From Afifellaceae bacterium (lineage in GTDB: Bacteria; Pseudomonadota; Alphaproteobacteria; Rhizobiales; Afifellaceae), in NCBI GenBank assembly GCA_028281235.1, contig JANQKG010000006.1:1-63825 (forward strand): DNA of 63,825 bases. The letters are read 5' to 3'. The notes under the pieces are model-generated. The model was not told the DNA's origin. It ran no database searches and saw nothing but the letters and a program-made list of their open reading frames with translations. Below, piece by piece: positions 39,163 to 47,477 of this stretch. The first letter of the stretch is position 1, and each line of letters begins with the position of its first letter. The translations under genes and the position numbers were made by a program.

Positions 39163-40545
39163 ATGGAGAGAATTGCGACACTTGTCACCGACGGCCAGGA
39201 GAAGGCCGTGCCGATCCACGCCGTCTCTGGTGACACGCGCGATTCAGCGCTTGCGGAGCTCGACGAGCAGGCGCGGCGCTTCGTGGAGGCACAGAACTTC
39301 AAGGCCGAGGCCGGGCGCCATGTGCTGGTTCCCGACGCCAACGGCGATATCGGCAGCGTGCTTTTCGGCCTTGGTGCCGCCGGGGCGCCGGAACGCACAC
39401 CGATGATCTACGGCAGGCTCGCCACCGCCTTACCCCCCGCGACATACCGCCTCGCCGGCGGCGTCGATGATCCGGCGCTTGCCGCACTCGCCTTCGCGCT
39501 CGGCGGCTATCGCTTCGAGCGCTATCGCAAGCCCAAGGAGGCCGCCGCCCTGCTTGCGATGACGGAGCCCGAGTTCGCCGCCGTCGCACGCATCCGCGAC
39601 GGCGTGTTCCGCGCCCGCGACCTGATCAACACGCCTGCCAACGATCTTGCGCCGAGTGACCTGGCGGCCGCCGCCGAAGCCCTTGCCACAGAGCACGGCG
39701 CGGAGATCGACGTGATCGATGGTGAGGCACTCGTCCGCGACTTCCCAATGGTGCACGCCGTCGGCGCGGCGAGCGACCGCGCCCCGTGCCTGGTCGACCT
39801 GAAATGGGGCGCAAGCAGTGACCCCAAGGTGACGCTGATCGGCAAGGGAATCGTGTTCGATACTGGCGGCCTCGACATCAAGCCCGCCGCCAATATGGCG
39901 CTCATGAAGAAGGATATGGGCGGCGCGGCGAGCGCGTTGGGTCTTGCCGCCATGATCATGGATGCGGGCCTGAAGCTTCGCCTTCGCGTGCTGATCCCCG
40001 CCGCGGAGAATGCCATATCCGGCCGCGCCTTTCGCCCGGGCGACGTTTTGAAGAGCCGCAAGGGCCTGACGGTGGAGATCGGCAACACCGATGCGGAAGG
40101 GCGGCTGCTGCTTGCCGACGCGCTGGCGCTTGCCGACGAAGAGGCGCCCGATCTGATCGTCACCATGGCGACGCTGACAGGCGCCGCCCGCGTGGCACTC
40201 GGCCCGGAGCTTGCCGCCTTCTTCTGCGACGATTCCGACTTTGCCGCGAAACTGGAGGGTGCTGCGGCGGAGACTTACGACCCCGTCTGGCGGCTACCCT
40301 TATGGAAGCCCTATGATGCGCTGCTCGCCTCGAAGGTTGCTGATCTCAACCACATCTCGTCCGGCCCGTTCGCCGGTGCGATCACGGCGGCCCTGTTCCT
40401 TCGCCGGTTCGTTTCGGCAGCGTCGACCTTTGCCCATTTCGATATCTACGGCTGGAGCCCGAAGGGCCGTCCCGCAGCACCCGAGGGGGGCGAGCCGCAG
40501 GCGATCCGGGCATTGTTTCGCTGCCTGTCAGAGCTTCTCGCGTGA
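39163..40545 (+). CDS. leucyl aminopeptidase family (M17) protein
   Basis: A 460-residue M17 metallo-exopeptidase. The catalytic domain shows IGKGIVFDTGGLDIKPAANMALMKKDMGG, with the active-site Lys and metal ligands, then LIPAAENAISGRAFRPGDV and the signature NTDAEGRLLLADAL. It removes N-terminal residues from peptides in the cytoplasm. ATG 39163 is preferred; an ATG at 39130 would add 11 residues. It is divergent from tadD. It is probably unrelated to pilus function, and its C-terminus is complete. Confidence 0.92.
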   Translation: MERIATLVTDGQEKAVPIHAVSGDTRDSALAELDEQARRFVEAQNFKAEAGRHVLVPDANGDIGSVLFGLGAAGAPERTPMIYGRLATALPPATYRLAGGVDDPALAALAFALGGYRFERYRKPKEAAALLAMTEPEFAAVARIRDGVFRARDLINTPANDLAPSDLAAAAEALATEHGAEIDVIDGEALVRDFPMVHAVGAASDRAPCLVDLKWGASSDPKVTLIGKGIVFDTGGLDIKPAANMALMKKDMGGAASALGLAAMIMDAGLKLRLRVLIPAAENAISGRAFRPGDVLKSRKGLTVEIGNTDAEGRLLLADALALADEEAPDLIVTMATLTGAARVALGPELAAFFCDDSDFAAKLEGAAAETYDPVWRLPLWKPYDALLASKVADLNHISSGPFAGAITAALFLRRFVSAASTFAHFDIYGWSPKGRPAAPEGGEPQAIRALFRCLSELLA

Positions 40546-40609
40546 TCTTGCCCGGCTGACGAAATGCCGATTTAATCAGTTCGGTTCCGAAACGTTATGG
40601 CGGGCGGGC

Positions 40610-40960
40610 ATGGCGGTCCATATGCGCCCCGGGCAGGCGCTCCGGCTTTGGCATGACGTCGCGCTGGCGCAGGTCTTGGACGACGAGCCGGATCTGTCCG
40701 TGCGGCAGATGACTGTGCTGGTGACGGTCTATCTGGAGCCGCAGCCCCATACGGTTCGCGCCTTGGCAGCCAAGCTCGGCGTGACCAAGCCGGTGATCAC
40801 GCGTGCGCTCGATACGATGGGGCGCCACGGGCTGGTGCGCCGCAAGCGCGATCCCAAGGACCGACGCAACGTGCTGGTGCAGCGCACGGTGAACGGCGCG
40901 CTGTTTCTGGAACGGCTGGGCGATCTCATCATCGCCAAGGCCGAGGCATTGCCGCCGTAG
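40610..40960 (+). CDS. MarR family transcriptional regulator
   Basis: A 116-residue winged-helix protein: SVRQMTVLVTVYLEPQPHTVRALAAKLGVTKPVITRALDTM is the helix-turn-helix, and GLVRRKRDPKDRRNVLVQRT is the wing. Length is short for MarR, with little of the dimerising C-terminal helix beyond the wing. It lies between the aminopeptidase and the NlpC/P60 genes on the same strand. The ATG at 40610 is one of two close candidates (40622). Its TAG forms the first bases of an adjacent palindromic element. The inducer is unknown. Confidence 0.85.
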   Translation: MAVHMRPGQALRLWHDVALAQVLDDEPDLSVRQMTVLVTVYLEPQPHTVRALAAKLGVTKPVITRALDTMGRHGLVRRKRDPKDRRNVLVQRTVNGALFLERLGDLIIAKAEALPP

Positions 40961-41008
40961 AGCATGATCCCGAAAAGTGGATACCGGTTTTCGGAGAAGA
41001 TCATGCTC
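40960..41008 (+). repeat. GAGCATGATCCCGAAAAGTGG element, copy 2
   Basis: GAGCATGATCCCGAAAAGTG to AGATCATGCTC; the first G is the last base of the MarR stop codon. The central part reads GATACCGGTTTTCGGAGA, the canonical form. Confidence 0.8.
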
Positions 41009-41018
41009 CAGCAAAGAC

Positions 41019-41106
41019 TCATGATCCCGAAAAGTGGATACCGTTTTCCCGCCTTCGCGGAAGCCCGCTTCGGCGGGCGAAGCAAGGTCGGAGAAGATCA
41101 TGCTCC
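41019..41106 (+). repeat. GAGCATGATCCCGAAAAGTGG element, copy 3 with a 40-bp internal expansion
   Basis: It starts TCATGATCCCGAAAAGTGGA and ends GGAGAAGATCATGCTC, ten bases after copy 2. Between the usual CCGTTTTC and GGAGAAG lies an extra hairpin-forming stretch (about 41049-41087, with CCCGCTTCGGCGGG inside). Tandem with copy 2, it fills the gap before the NlpC/P60 gene. Confidence 0.7.
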
Positions 41107-41125
41107 AGAATAAAGTCGTGAAGCC

Positions 41126-42025
41126 GTGAGTGAGCTCGACCCACGCCTCAACGCCTATAGGCCGGATCTCGCCGACATGACGCTTCAGGGCCGTGTCGCC
41201 GCGGCGCGCTTTGTCGCCGGCGAGGACCACGTTGTCGCGGCCGCGCAGGCGCCGCTACGCCGCGCGCCGAGCCCTGAGGCGGCGCTCGACACTGAAGCCC
41301 TTTGCGGCGAGGTCGTGCGGGTGTTTGAGACACGGCCCGACGGCTGGTGCTGGGTCCAACTCGCCGCCGACCGCTATGTCGGCTGGCTGGAGCGCGCTGC
41401 GCTGACGGAGCCAAAGGCGCCGCCGACGCACCGGGTGTCGGCGCTGCGGACCTTTGCTTTCAGCGAACCTGATATCAAATCGCCGCCGCTCGCAGGACTG
41501 CCGCTCGGCGCTGCAGTAGCGGTCACCGGCGAGGCGGAGGACAAGAACGCACGCTATGCTCTGATCGAACCGCACGGTGCCGTGGTCGTTCAGCATCTCT
41601 CACCCATTGGCGACGCTCTCGAAGACTGGACTGGCGTCGCGGAGATGTTCCTCGGCGCGCCCTATTTGTGGGGCGGCAAGACCAGCCTCGGCTTGGATTG
41701 CTCCGGCCTTGTACAAATCGCGCTTGAGATGTGCGGCATCGACGCCCCGCGCGACACTGACATGCAGGAGGCCGCGATCGGCGAAGCGCTGCCTCTGAAG
41801 AACGGCCTGCCCTCGCTCATGCGCGGCGATTTCGTCTTCTGGCGTGGCCATGTCGGCATCATGCGTGACCCCGAGACTTTGCTTCATGCCAACGCCCACC
41901 ATATGACGACCGCCAGCGAGCCGCTCGCGGTGACAATGAAACGGCTTGAGAAACAGGGGCTTAGGCCAACCGGTGTGCGCCGTGTTCGCGCAAGAATAGC
42001 CACGCCCCCTCACGACGGGCTATAG
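41126..42025 (+). CDS. NlpC/P60 (C40) cysteine peptidase with SH3-like region
   Basis: A 299-residue protein. The N-terminal 150 residues have two bacterial SH3-like blocks (CGEVVRVFETRPDGWCWVQLAADRYVGWLE). The C-terminal NlpC/P60 domain has the catalytic Cys in LGLDCSGLVQIALEMC, His in WRGHVGIMRD and a third polar residue at LHANAHHM. Such enzymes cut D-Glu-meso-DAP bonds in peptidoglycan or its fragments. No signal peptide is visible, suggesting a cytoplasmic muropeptide-recycling role. The GTG start at 41126 directly follows a repeat pair. Confidence 0.88.
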   Translation: MSELDPRLNAYRPDLADMTLQGRVAAARFVAGEDHVVAAAQAPLRRAPSPEAALDTEALCGEVVRVFETRPDGWCWVQLAADRYVGWLERAALTEPKAPPTHRVSALRTFAFSEPDIKSPPLAGLPLGAAVAVTGEAEDKNARYALIEPHGAVVVQHLSPIGDALEDWTGVAEMFLGAPYLWGGKTSLGLDCSGLVQIALEMCGIDAPRDTDMQEAAIGEALPLKNGLPSLMRGDFVFWRGHVGIMRDPETLLHANAHHMTTASEPLAVTMKRLEKQGLRPTGVRRVRARIATPPHDGL

Positions 42026-42033
42026 AGTCTCAG

Positions 42034-42915
42034 ATGCAAGAAACCCGGTTGTCTAGCGTATCCCCGGTGCCTCGCTTGGATTCACCACCCCCCTCGTTTT
42101 TCGGCCGGCTGTTGTTCAACTACCGCCGGGTGGCGCTGTGGTGGCGCGCCCGCCGCGACGGTCGCGGCCGCGGCATGAAGCTGCGGCGCGAGGGCGCGCT
42201 GGTGATGGTTCAAGACGGCCAGCGCGAGATCGCCGTTCCTCATGACACCTGCGCCGCGGATTTCCGCGACGGCATCGACGCCCGACTGGAGACGGTGGCC
42301 GAAAAATATGTCAGCGATACCGGCTATGCGCCGCGCGAAGGCGACACGATCATCGATATCGGGGCGGGGATCGGCGAATTTACGCTTTGGTGCGCCGATC
42401 GCGGCGCGCGCGTGGTGGCGTTCGAACCCGACCCACGGGCCTATGCCTGTCTGGACCGCAACACGGACGGGATGCCGAATGTCAGCATCTTCTCCTATGC
42501 GCTGTGGAAGGAGCGGGTCGATCTCCGCCTGCACGGCTCGCTCGACACGCGCGAGAGTTCGCTTATCGAGGACGGCCGCGCCAACACCCGCAATGCCGAT
42601 GTGGAAGCCTGGCCGCTGGATCAGCTGGAATTCATGACGCGGCTGCCGGTCATCGATTTCATGAAGATCGACGGCGAGGGGGTTGAGCCGGAGATCCTGG
42701 CCGGCGCGGGGCGCACATTGCGCCGCACACGTGTGCTCGCAGTCGACGTTGGCGCCGTTGCGCGCCGGCCAAACCTCAAGTCGCGTGTGGAACTGGCACT
42801 CGGCGACACGCAGTTCAACGCGCTTCCCAACCAGACCGGCGAAGCCATCCTGGCGCTCAACACCGCGATGGTGGGCCCCTTCAGTAACCGCGCTTTGGAT
42901 CGACGCGGTTCTTAA
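42034..42915 (+). CDS. FkbM family SAM-dependent methyltransferase
   Basis: A 293-residue Rossmann-fold methyltransferase: motif I IIDIGAGIGEFTLWCADRGARVVAFEPDP (near residues 108-136), with FMKIDGEGVEPEILAGAGRTL matching the conserved FkbM C-terminal block. FkbM members usually O-methylate sugars or polyketides; the substrate cannot be read here. It starts eight bases after the NlpC/P60 gene and converges with yejF. Confidence 0.87.
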   Translation: MQETRLSSVSPVPRLDSPPPSFFGRLLFNYRRVALWWRARRDGRGRGMKLRREGALVMVQDGQREIAVPHDTCAADFRDGIDARLETVAEKYVSDTGYAPREGDTIIDIGAGIGEFTLWCADRGARVVAFEPDPRAYACLDRNTDGMPNVSIFSYALWKERVDLRLHGSLDTRESSLIEDGRANTRNADVEAWPLDQLEFMTRLPVIDFMKIDGEGVEPEILAGAGRTLRRTRVLAVDVGAVARRPNLKSRVELALGDTQFNALPNQTGEAILALNTAMVGPFSNRALDRRGS

Positions 42916-42994
42916 GCGGTTCGCCGTGCTCAAACGCTTCGATTTGCCCCGCAATCGCAATGAGGAGCGGCGGTTTCACCAGACGTCCGACAGT

Positions 42995-44623
42995 CTATTC
43001 GCGCACGGCTGAAGCGTGTGAGACCTCCAGCGAAAACGCCGCCGCCATCAGCGCCTTGGTGTAATCGGTCTGCGGGTGGTCGAAGATCTGGTCGGCGGTG
43101 CCGGACTCAACCACCTTGCCGTCGCGTAGAACGATCACGTCGTTTGCCAGCGCCCGCACGACCTTCAAATCGTGACTGATGAAGAGATAGGAGAGATTGT
43201 GCCGCTCCTGCAGCTGGCGCAGGAGGTCGACCACCTGCGCCTGCACGCTCATGTCGAGCGCTGAGGTCGGCTCGTCGAGCATGACGAAGCGCGGCTCAAG
43301 CACCATGGCGCGGGCAATGGCGATACGCTGGCGCTGCCCGCCGGAGAATTCGTGCGGGTAACGGAAGCGGCTCTCCGGGTCGATCCCCACCTCGTCGAGC
43401 GTCTGGACGACGCGCGCCTCGCGCTCATGCGCCGCAAGACCTGGCTCGTGAACGCGCAGGCCTTCTGCGACGATGTCGCCGACCACCATGCGCGGGCTGA
43501 GCGAGCCGTAAGGATCCTGGAACACGATCTGCATGTCGGCGCGCAGCGCCCGCGTGTCCTTGAAGCGCGTGCCCTGGATATCGCGGCCGAGGAACACAAT
43601 GCGGCCTTCCGACGAGATAAGCCGCAGGAGCGCCAGGCCGAGCGTCGTCTTGCCGGAGCCCGATTCGCCGACGACGCCCAGCGTCTGCCCTTCGCGGATC
43701 GTGAGGTCGATGCCATCGACCGCCTTGATGTGGCCGACGGTGCGGCGCATGAGCCCGCGCTTGATGGGAAACCACACTTTGATGTCGTCGCCGCTCACCA
43801 TGATCGGCGCGTTGGGGTCGGCGCTGGGCGGGCTGCCTTTCGGCTCCGCGGCAAGCAGATGCTGCGTGTAGGGGTGCTGCGGATTGGCGAAGATCTCCTT
43901 GGTCGGCCCATGCTCGACGATCTCGCCGTCGGTCATGACGCACACGCGGTCGGCGACATGGCGCACGATGCCGAGGTCGTGGGTGATGAAGAACATCGCC
44001 ATGTTCCGCTCGCGCTTGAGCCGCCCAAGCAGCTCCAGTATCTGCGCCTGCACCGTCACGTCGAGCGCCGTTGTCGGCTCATCGGCGATCAGAAGGTCGG
44101 GCTCGTTGGCGAGCGTCATGGCGATCATGACGCGCTGACGCTGCCCGCCCGACAATTGATGCGGATAGGAATTGAGCCGCTGCTCCGGATTGCGGATGCC
44201 CACCTGGTTGAGCAGCTCCAGCACGCGCGCTCGCGCTGCCGAACCGCTCATGCCGCGATGCACGTCAAGGATTTCGCCGACCTGGCGTTCCACACTGTGC
44301 AGCGGATTGAGCGAGCTCATCGGCTCCTGGAAGATCATCGAGATTTCGTTGCCACGCACATGGCGCATGGTCTTTTCGTCGGCGTTGAGCAGTTCCTGGC
44401 CCTTGAAGCGCACCGAGCCGGCGGGGTGATGGGCCGGCGGGTAGGGCAGGAGCTTCAAGACCGAAAGCGCCGTGACCGACTTGCCGGAGCCGGACTCGCC
44501 GACAAGCGCCAGCGTCTCGCGCTCCTGGATATCGAACGACACGCCGCGTACGGCATGAACATGGCTCTCGCTCTGGCGAAACTCGACATGCAGGTCGCTG
44601 ACGGAGAGGAGGGGTTCGCTCAT
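42995..44623 (-). CDS. yejF: peptide ABC transporter ATP-binding protein YejF (two fused NBDs)
   Basis: A 542-residue protein with two complete ABC ATPase domains. The first has [15 protein letters not shown] and [27 protein letters not shown]; the second has [17 protein letters not shown] and [27 protein letters not shown]. Oppp/OppF-type C-terminal extensions follow each. It energises oligopeptide import with YejB and YejE. ATG 44623 overlaps the toxin stop codon (ATGA); an in-frame ATG at 44629 is also possible. It is separated from yejE by two toxin-antitoxin cassettes. A duplicate of its first codons lies at 45420-45479. Confidence 0.94.
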   Translation of the reverse strand: MSEPLLSVSDLHVEFRQSESHVHAVRGVSFDIQERETLALVGESGSGKSVTALSVLKLLPYPPAHHPAGSVRFKGQELLNADEKTMRHVRGNEISMIFQEPMSSLNPLHSVERQVGEILDVHRGMSGSAARARVLELLNQVGIRNPEQRLNSYPHQLSGGQRQRVMIAMTLANEPDLLIADEPTTALDVTVQAQILELLGRLKRERNMAMFFITHDLGIVRHVADRVCVMTDGEIVEHGPTKEIFANPQHPYTQHLLAAEPKGSPPSADPNAPIMVSGDDIKVWFPIKRGLMRRTVGHIKAVDGIDLTIREGQTLGVVGESGSGKTTLGLALLRLISSEGRIVFLGRDIQGTRFKDTRALRADMQIVFQDPYGSLSPRMVVGDIVAEGLRVHEPGLAAHEREARVVQTLDEVGIDPESRFRYPHEFSGGQRQRIAIARAMVLEPRFVMLDEPTSALDMSVQAQVVDLLRQLQERHNLSYLFISHDLKVVRALANDVIVLRDGKVVESGTADQIFDHPQTDYTKALMAAAFSLEVSHASAVRE

Positions 44624-45060
44624 GGCCATCGATCCCGGTCGTCAATGTTCTCAAGCGCTATCTGAACAATACCGTCGGGAAGCCTGAGTTTCTTGTCGGA
44701 TGATACGAAGACGTTGCATGAGCGAGCAGTTGCTGTGGCGACATGAATGGCATCGGGAAGCTTGTTGCCGATCGTGGCCCTGACCTGCGCACTTTTGACG
44801 AGGATGTCTCTACCGGTTGGAACGATCTCAAGAGGCCCGTGGCCCGCAAGGAGGCTTGTGTATTCGTCCGCAAGCTTGTTGTCGTCCGATCTGATTGGTT
44901 CCACCAGAACTTGGGCCAGGGTCAGCTCGCTCGTATACAGCGATCGAAAGTCGATCCCTTCTTCCTCAAAGACATGCAGCAACCGCTCGTCTCGGCTTTC
45001 TACAAATCTGATGAAGAAGTTCGAATCCAGGTACACCCGCCAGAGAGGGGAGTGTGTCAT
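44620..45060 (-). CDS. PIN-domain toxin (cassette 1)
   Basis: A 146-residue PIN-domain protein: VYLDSNFFIRFVES (first acidic residue), SELTLAQVLVEP, and NKLPDAIHVATATARSCNVFVSSDKKL (third acidic residue region). By family it is a VapC-like ribonuclease toxin. ATG 45060 overlaps the antitoxin stop, and its TGA overlaps the yejF ATG (ATGA), so toxin and transporter ATPase are translationally coupled. It is unrelated in sequence to the second PIN toxin at 45476-45868. Confidence 0.8.
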   Translation of the reverse strand: MTHSPLWRVYLDSNFFIRFVESRDERLLHVFEEEGIDFRSLYTSELTLAQVLVEPIRSDDNKLADEYTSLLAGHGPLEIVPTGRDILVKSAQVRATIGNKLPDAIHVATATARSCNVFVSSDKKLRLPDGIVQIALENIDDRDRWP

Positions 45061-45290
45061 GCATCCCACTCGTCGCGTAGGTTGCGAATCCGCTGAACGG
45101 CTTCATCGATCGATGTGTTCCTGTCGGCGGCGGCGCCGAAATGGCGCAGGTACCGCCGTTCGTTCTTCGGCGTCGACAGATCCTCAACAATGACACGTGC
45201 GCGATGTGACGGGTCGATATCGCCGCGCAGCTCGTCCGGGAGCTTCTCGGCCGGGTAGTCTTCGACGATGTGCCGTTTCGGTTCATCCAT
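45057..45290 (-). CDS. probable antitoxin of cassette 1
   Basis: A 77-residue charged protein (MDEPKRHIVEDYPAEKLPDEL start; SIDEAVQRIRNLRDEWDA end) directly upstream of, and overlapping, a PIN toxin gene (ATGA). Position, size and charge argue for an antitoxin; I do not recognise the DNA-binding family. A candidate promoter lies just upstream, leaving almost no leader. Confidence 0.6.
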   Translation of the reverse strand: MDEPKRHIVEDYPAEKLPDELRGDIDPSHRARVIVEDLSTPKNERRYLRHFGAAADRNTSIDEAVQRIRNLRDEWDA

Positions 45291-45296
45291 GGCCGT

Positions 45297-45326
45297 ATCC
45301 TAGGTGATCGCACCGGGTCAGTCCAA
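45297..45326 (-). promoter_or_regulatory. candidate promoter of cassette 1
   Basis: On the minus strand, TTGGAC (45326-45321) and TAGGAT (45302-45297) are separated by 18 bases and lie a few bases upstream of the antitoxin ATG at 45290, which would give a near-leaderless transcript. Pattern match only. Confidence 0.35.
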
Positions 45327-45375
45327 CAATAGCCGGCTCGGCGCGCTTCTCGATGATCTCAAAATCGCTGTGTCG

Positions 45376-45421
45376 CTCACGCAAACGTCTTGCGCGGGTC
45401 GAAGGCGTCGCGCACCGCCTC
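45376..45421 (-). pseudogene. relic copy of the last 46 bp of yejE
   Basis: 46 bases identical to 46173-46218. On the minus strand they encode the YejE C-terminus EAVRDAFDPRKTFA plus stop. The upstream part of the gene is missing; the sequence instead abuts a fragment of the yejF start. Confidence 0.85.
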
Positions 45422-45479
45422 ACTGCATATGCAGGTCGCTGACGGAGAGGAGGGGTTCGCCGACGCCGGAATCAGTCAT
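45420..45479 (-). pseudogene. relic start of yejF (19 codons)
   Basis: Minus-strand reading gives [19 protein letters not shown] then TGA. The 32 bases 45429-45460 are identical to 44588-44619 of the intact yejF ([11 protein letters not shown]-equivalent codons). Its ATG overlaps the stop of the second toxin gene (ATGA). The fragment then runs into the yejE relic, so it is a remnant of a once intact yejF behind this cassette. Confidence 0.8.
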
Positions 45480-45868
45480 TGGGCCGCCTCAATATCGGTT
45501 TTTGAGAAATCGTTGCCCTTAAAGAGAAGCGGCTCACCCCGCACTCGCGCCAGTGCGTAGGCGAAGCAGTCGCCGAGATTGAGTTGCGCCGGGTGGCCGC
45601 TTCCACGCCCAAACGTCTTGTGCGCCTGACGGGCGAGTCGTCCCTGTTCTGCGCTGATAGGAGCGACCTCAATAGCCAATGTCGTCGTCAACTCTTCAAG
45701 CAGCGACGCGCGTTGCGGGTTTGGGTCTTTGTCGACTTTTATCGCTGCTTCTACGAAATTGATAACCGATACACTCAGCTCTTGAGCGTCGCCCATAATG
45801 TCGAGAAACCGGTCGCGCTCCGGTTCGTGAAGCACAACGGCCAGAAGAGCGGAAGCGTCGACGATCAC
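45476..45868 (-). CDS. vapC: VapC-type PIN toxin (cassette 2)
   Basis: A 130-residue VapC ribonuclease: MIVDASALLAVVLHEPERD (Asp4), SVINFVEAAIKV and LNLGDCFAYALARVRGEPLLFKGNDFSKTDI, the acidic and Lys/Asn pattern of VapC. The start is a GTG at 45868 overlapping the vapB stop (GTGA). Its stop overlaps the ATG of the yejF relic. It probably cleaves tRNA or rRNA when free of antitoxin. Confidence 0.9.
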   Translation of the reverse strand: MIVDASALLAVVLHEPERDRFLDIMGDAQELSVSVINFVEAAIKVDKDPNPQRASLLEELTTTLAIEVAPISAEQGRLARQAHKTFGRGSGHPAQLNLGDCFAYALARVRGEPLLFKGNDFSKTDIEAAQ

Positions 45869-46113
45869 GTCGGCAACCCGTCCTCGCCGTAAAGATCAGA
45901 ATGATCGCTCGTCAGCCCGGGCGGTGGCGGGCCCAGCTTATCGAGTTTCTTGCGCAGTCGGGCAACACGCGCCTTGGCGTCTCTGCGTCGAGCCAACCGC
46001 TCGAGTTTTTCTTCAAGTGCGTTCTCAATGGCCCCCGTCATGGTCGTACCCGTTTCGGCCGCGACCTTGCGCGCCAGTTTGTGAACCGCCTCGCTTTTGA
46101 TGTTCAGGCCCAT
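45865..46113 (-). CDS. vapB: VapB-type antitoxin (Rv0623/PSK family, cassette 2)
   Basis: An 82-residue protein opening MGLNIKSEAVHKLARKVAAETGTTMTGAIENALEEKL, the ribbon-helix-helix-like N-terminus of the Rv0623/PSK-type VapB antitoxins, with an acidic C-terminal tail (SDHSDLYGEDGLPT) that likely wraps the toxin. The ATG at 46113 matches the family start. A TATAAT-containing promoter lies directly upstream, in the short gap after yejE. It overlaps vapC by four bases. Confidence 0.88.
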   Translation of the reverse strand: MGLNIKSEAVHKLARKVAAETGTTMTGAIENALEEKLERLARRRDAKARVARLRKKLDKLGPPPPGLTSDHSDLYGEDGLPT

Positions 46114-46143
46114 CGTCCGACTCTCGGGTAGATTTCCTTCAAT

Positions 46144-46171
46144 ATTATACCTCCGGGGGTGTGAGCGCAAA
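46144..46171 (-). promoter_or_regulatory. candidate promoter of the vapBC cassette
   Basis: On the minus strand, TTTGCG (46171-46166) and a perfect TATAAT (46149-46144), spaced by 16 bases, lie between the yejE stop and the vapB ATG. The surrounding GGTATAATATTG is partly symmetrical and could be the VapBC operator. Pattern match only. Confidence 0.45.
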
Positions 46172-46173
46172 TC

Positions 46174-47367
46174 TCACGCAAACGTCTTGCGCGGGTCGAA
46201 GGCGTCGCGCACCGCCTCGCCGACGAAGATGAGCAGCGACAGCATGACGGAGATGACGACAAAGCCGGTGATGCCGAGCCACGGCGCCTGCAGGTTGTTC
46301 TTGCCCTGCGCCAGAAGCTCGCCGAGCGACGGCGAGCCTGGCGGCATGCCGAGCCCGAGGAAGTCGAGCGAGGTGAGGGTGGTGATGGAGCCGTTCAGGA
46401 TGAACGGCATGAAGGTCAGCGTCGCCACCATGGCGTTGGGCAGGAGGTGGCGGAACATGATGGTCAAATTGCCGACACCGAGCGCGCGCGCCGCCTTGAC
46501 GTATTCGAAGTTGCGCGCGCGCAGGAACTCTGCGCGCACCACGCCGACCAGCGCCACCCAGGAGAAGAGGAGCAGGATGCCCAAAAGCACGAAGAAGCCC
46601 GGCACGAGCACCGAGGAGATGATCAACAGGAGATAGAGCGAGGGGATCGCCGTCCATATCTCGATGAAGCGCTGGAAGAAGAGATCGACGCGGCCGCCAA
46701 AGAAGCCCTGCACCGCGCCGGCCGTGACGCCGATGACGGAAGAGAGGATAGTGAGCGCAAATCCGAACAGAACCGACAGGCGAAAGCCATAGATCAGCCG
46801 CGCCATCACATCGCGCGCCTGATCGTCGGTGCCGAGCCAGTTCCAATTCCAGATTGTGCAGTTCTTGTCGTCGACGCCGTCCGCAAAGCGGGCGCAGCGC
46901 GTCTCCTTGTCGATCATCCAAGACGGCCGCGCCGGCGCCGGCTCCGGAATCTCGCTGTTGATGGTGCGATAGGAGTAGCGGACCGGCGGCCACAAAATCC
47001 AACCATTGGCGTCGATCTCGTCCTGGATGAACGGCGAGCGATAATCGGTGACGGCGAGGAAGCCGCCGAACTTCTCCTCCGGATAGGCGACGATGACCGG
47101 GAACAGGAGCTCGCCCTTATAGGAAACCATCAGCGGTCGGTCATTGGCGAGGAGTTCGGCGAACAACGTCAGGAAGAACAGAATTGCGAAGATCCATAGC
47201 GACCAGTAGCCGCGTCCATTGGCTCGAAAGTTCTGCCAGCGGCGGCGGTTGATCGGTGACAGCGTGAAGCGCTCGTTGATCGGCGGCGGCTGCACCTCAC
47301 CCGGCAGCGGTGTGATCGATTCAAAGTCGCCGCGCCTGCCCGTCTCTGCCGGAGCCTTCTGATCCAT
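46174..47367 (-). CDS. yejE: peptide ABC transporter permease YejE
   Basis: A 397-residue permease with one N-terminal helix, a large periplasmic loop (about residues 80-185, including RYSYRTINSEIPEP and the WLGTDDQARDV block) and a DppC/OppC-type membrane domain. The EAA loop region reads RNFEYVKAARALGVGNLTIMFRHLLPNAM. The long loop is characteristic of YejE. It pairs with YejB. In an uninterrupted yej operon yejF would follow directly; here two toxin-antitoxin cassettes intervene. Its last 46 bp are duplicated at 45376-45421. Confidence 0.94.
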   Translation of the reverse strand: MDQKAPAETGRRGDFESITPLPGEVQPPPINERFTLSPINRRRWQNFRANGRGYWSLWIFAILFFLTLFAELLANDRPLMVSYKGELLFPVIVAYPEEKFGGFLAVTDYRSPFIQDEIDANGWILWPPVRYSYRTINSEIPEPAPARPSWMIDKETRCARFADGVDDKNCTIWNWNWLGTDDQARDVMARLIYGFRLSVLFGFALTILSSVIGVTAGAVQGFFGGRVDLFFQRFIEIWTAIPSLYLLLIISSVLVPGFFVLLGILLLFSWVALVGVVRAEFLRARNFEYVKAARALGVGNLTIMFRHLLPNAMVATLTFMPFILNGSITTLTSLDFLGLGMPPGSPSLGELLAQGKNNLQAPWLGITGFVVISVMLSLLIFVGEAVRDAFDPRKTFA

Positions 47368-47375
47368 CGCCTTAA

Positions 47376-47414
47376 AGCCTCATCCATTCTGATTGAGTGA
47401 GAATGGATGAGGCT
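47376..47414. repeat. perfect 15-bp hairpin upstream of yejE
   Basis: AGCCTCATCCATTCT (47376-47390) and AGAATGGATGAGGCT (47400-47414) are exact reverse complements with a 9-base loop. It shares the CCATTCTGATTGA core with the hairpin at 48615-48637 and, like it, sits next to a GAGCATGATC element. The two gaps of the yej operon therefore carry the same compound structure. Confidence 0.7.
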
Positions 47415-47428
47415 CCATCTGTTTGATG

Positions 47429-47477
47429 GAGCATGATCTTACCCGAAAACCGGACGCCACTTTTCGGGATCATGCTC
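47429..47477 (-). repeat. GAGCATGATC element, copy 4
   Basis: A 49-bp element running from GAGCATGATCTTACCCGAAA to CACTTTTCGGGATCATGCTC. Its last base abuts the yejB stop codon (TAA at 47480-47478). Confidence 0.78.
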
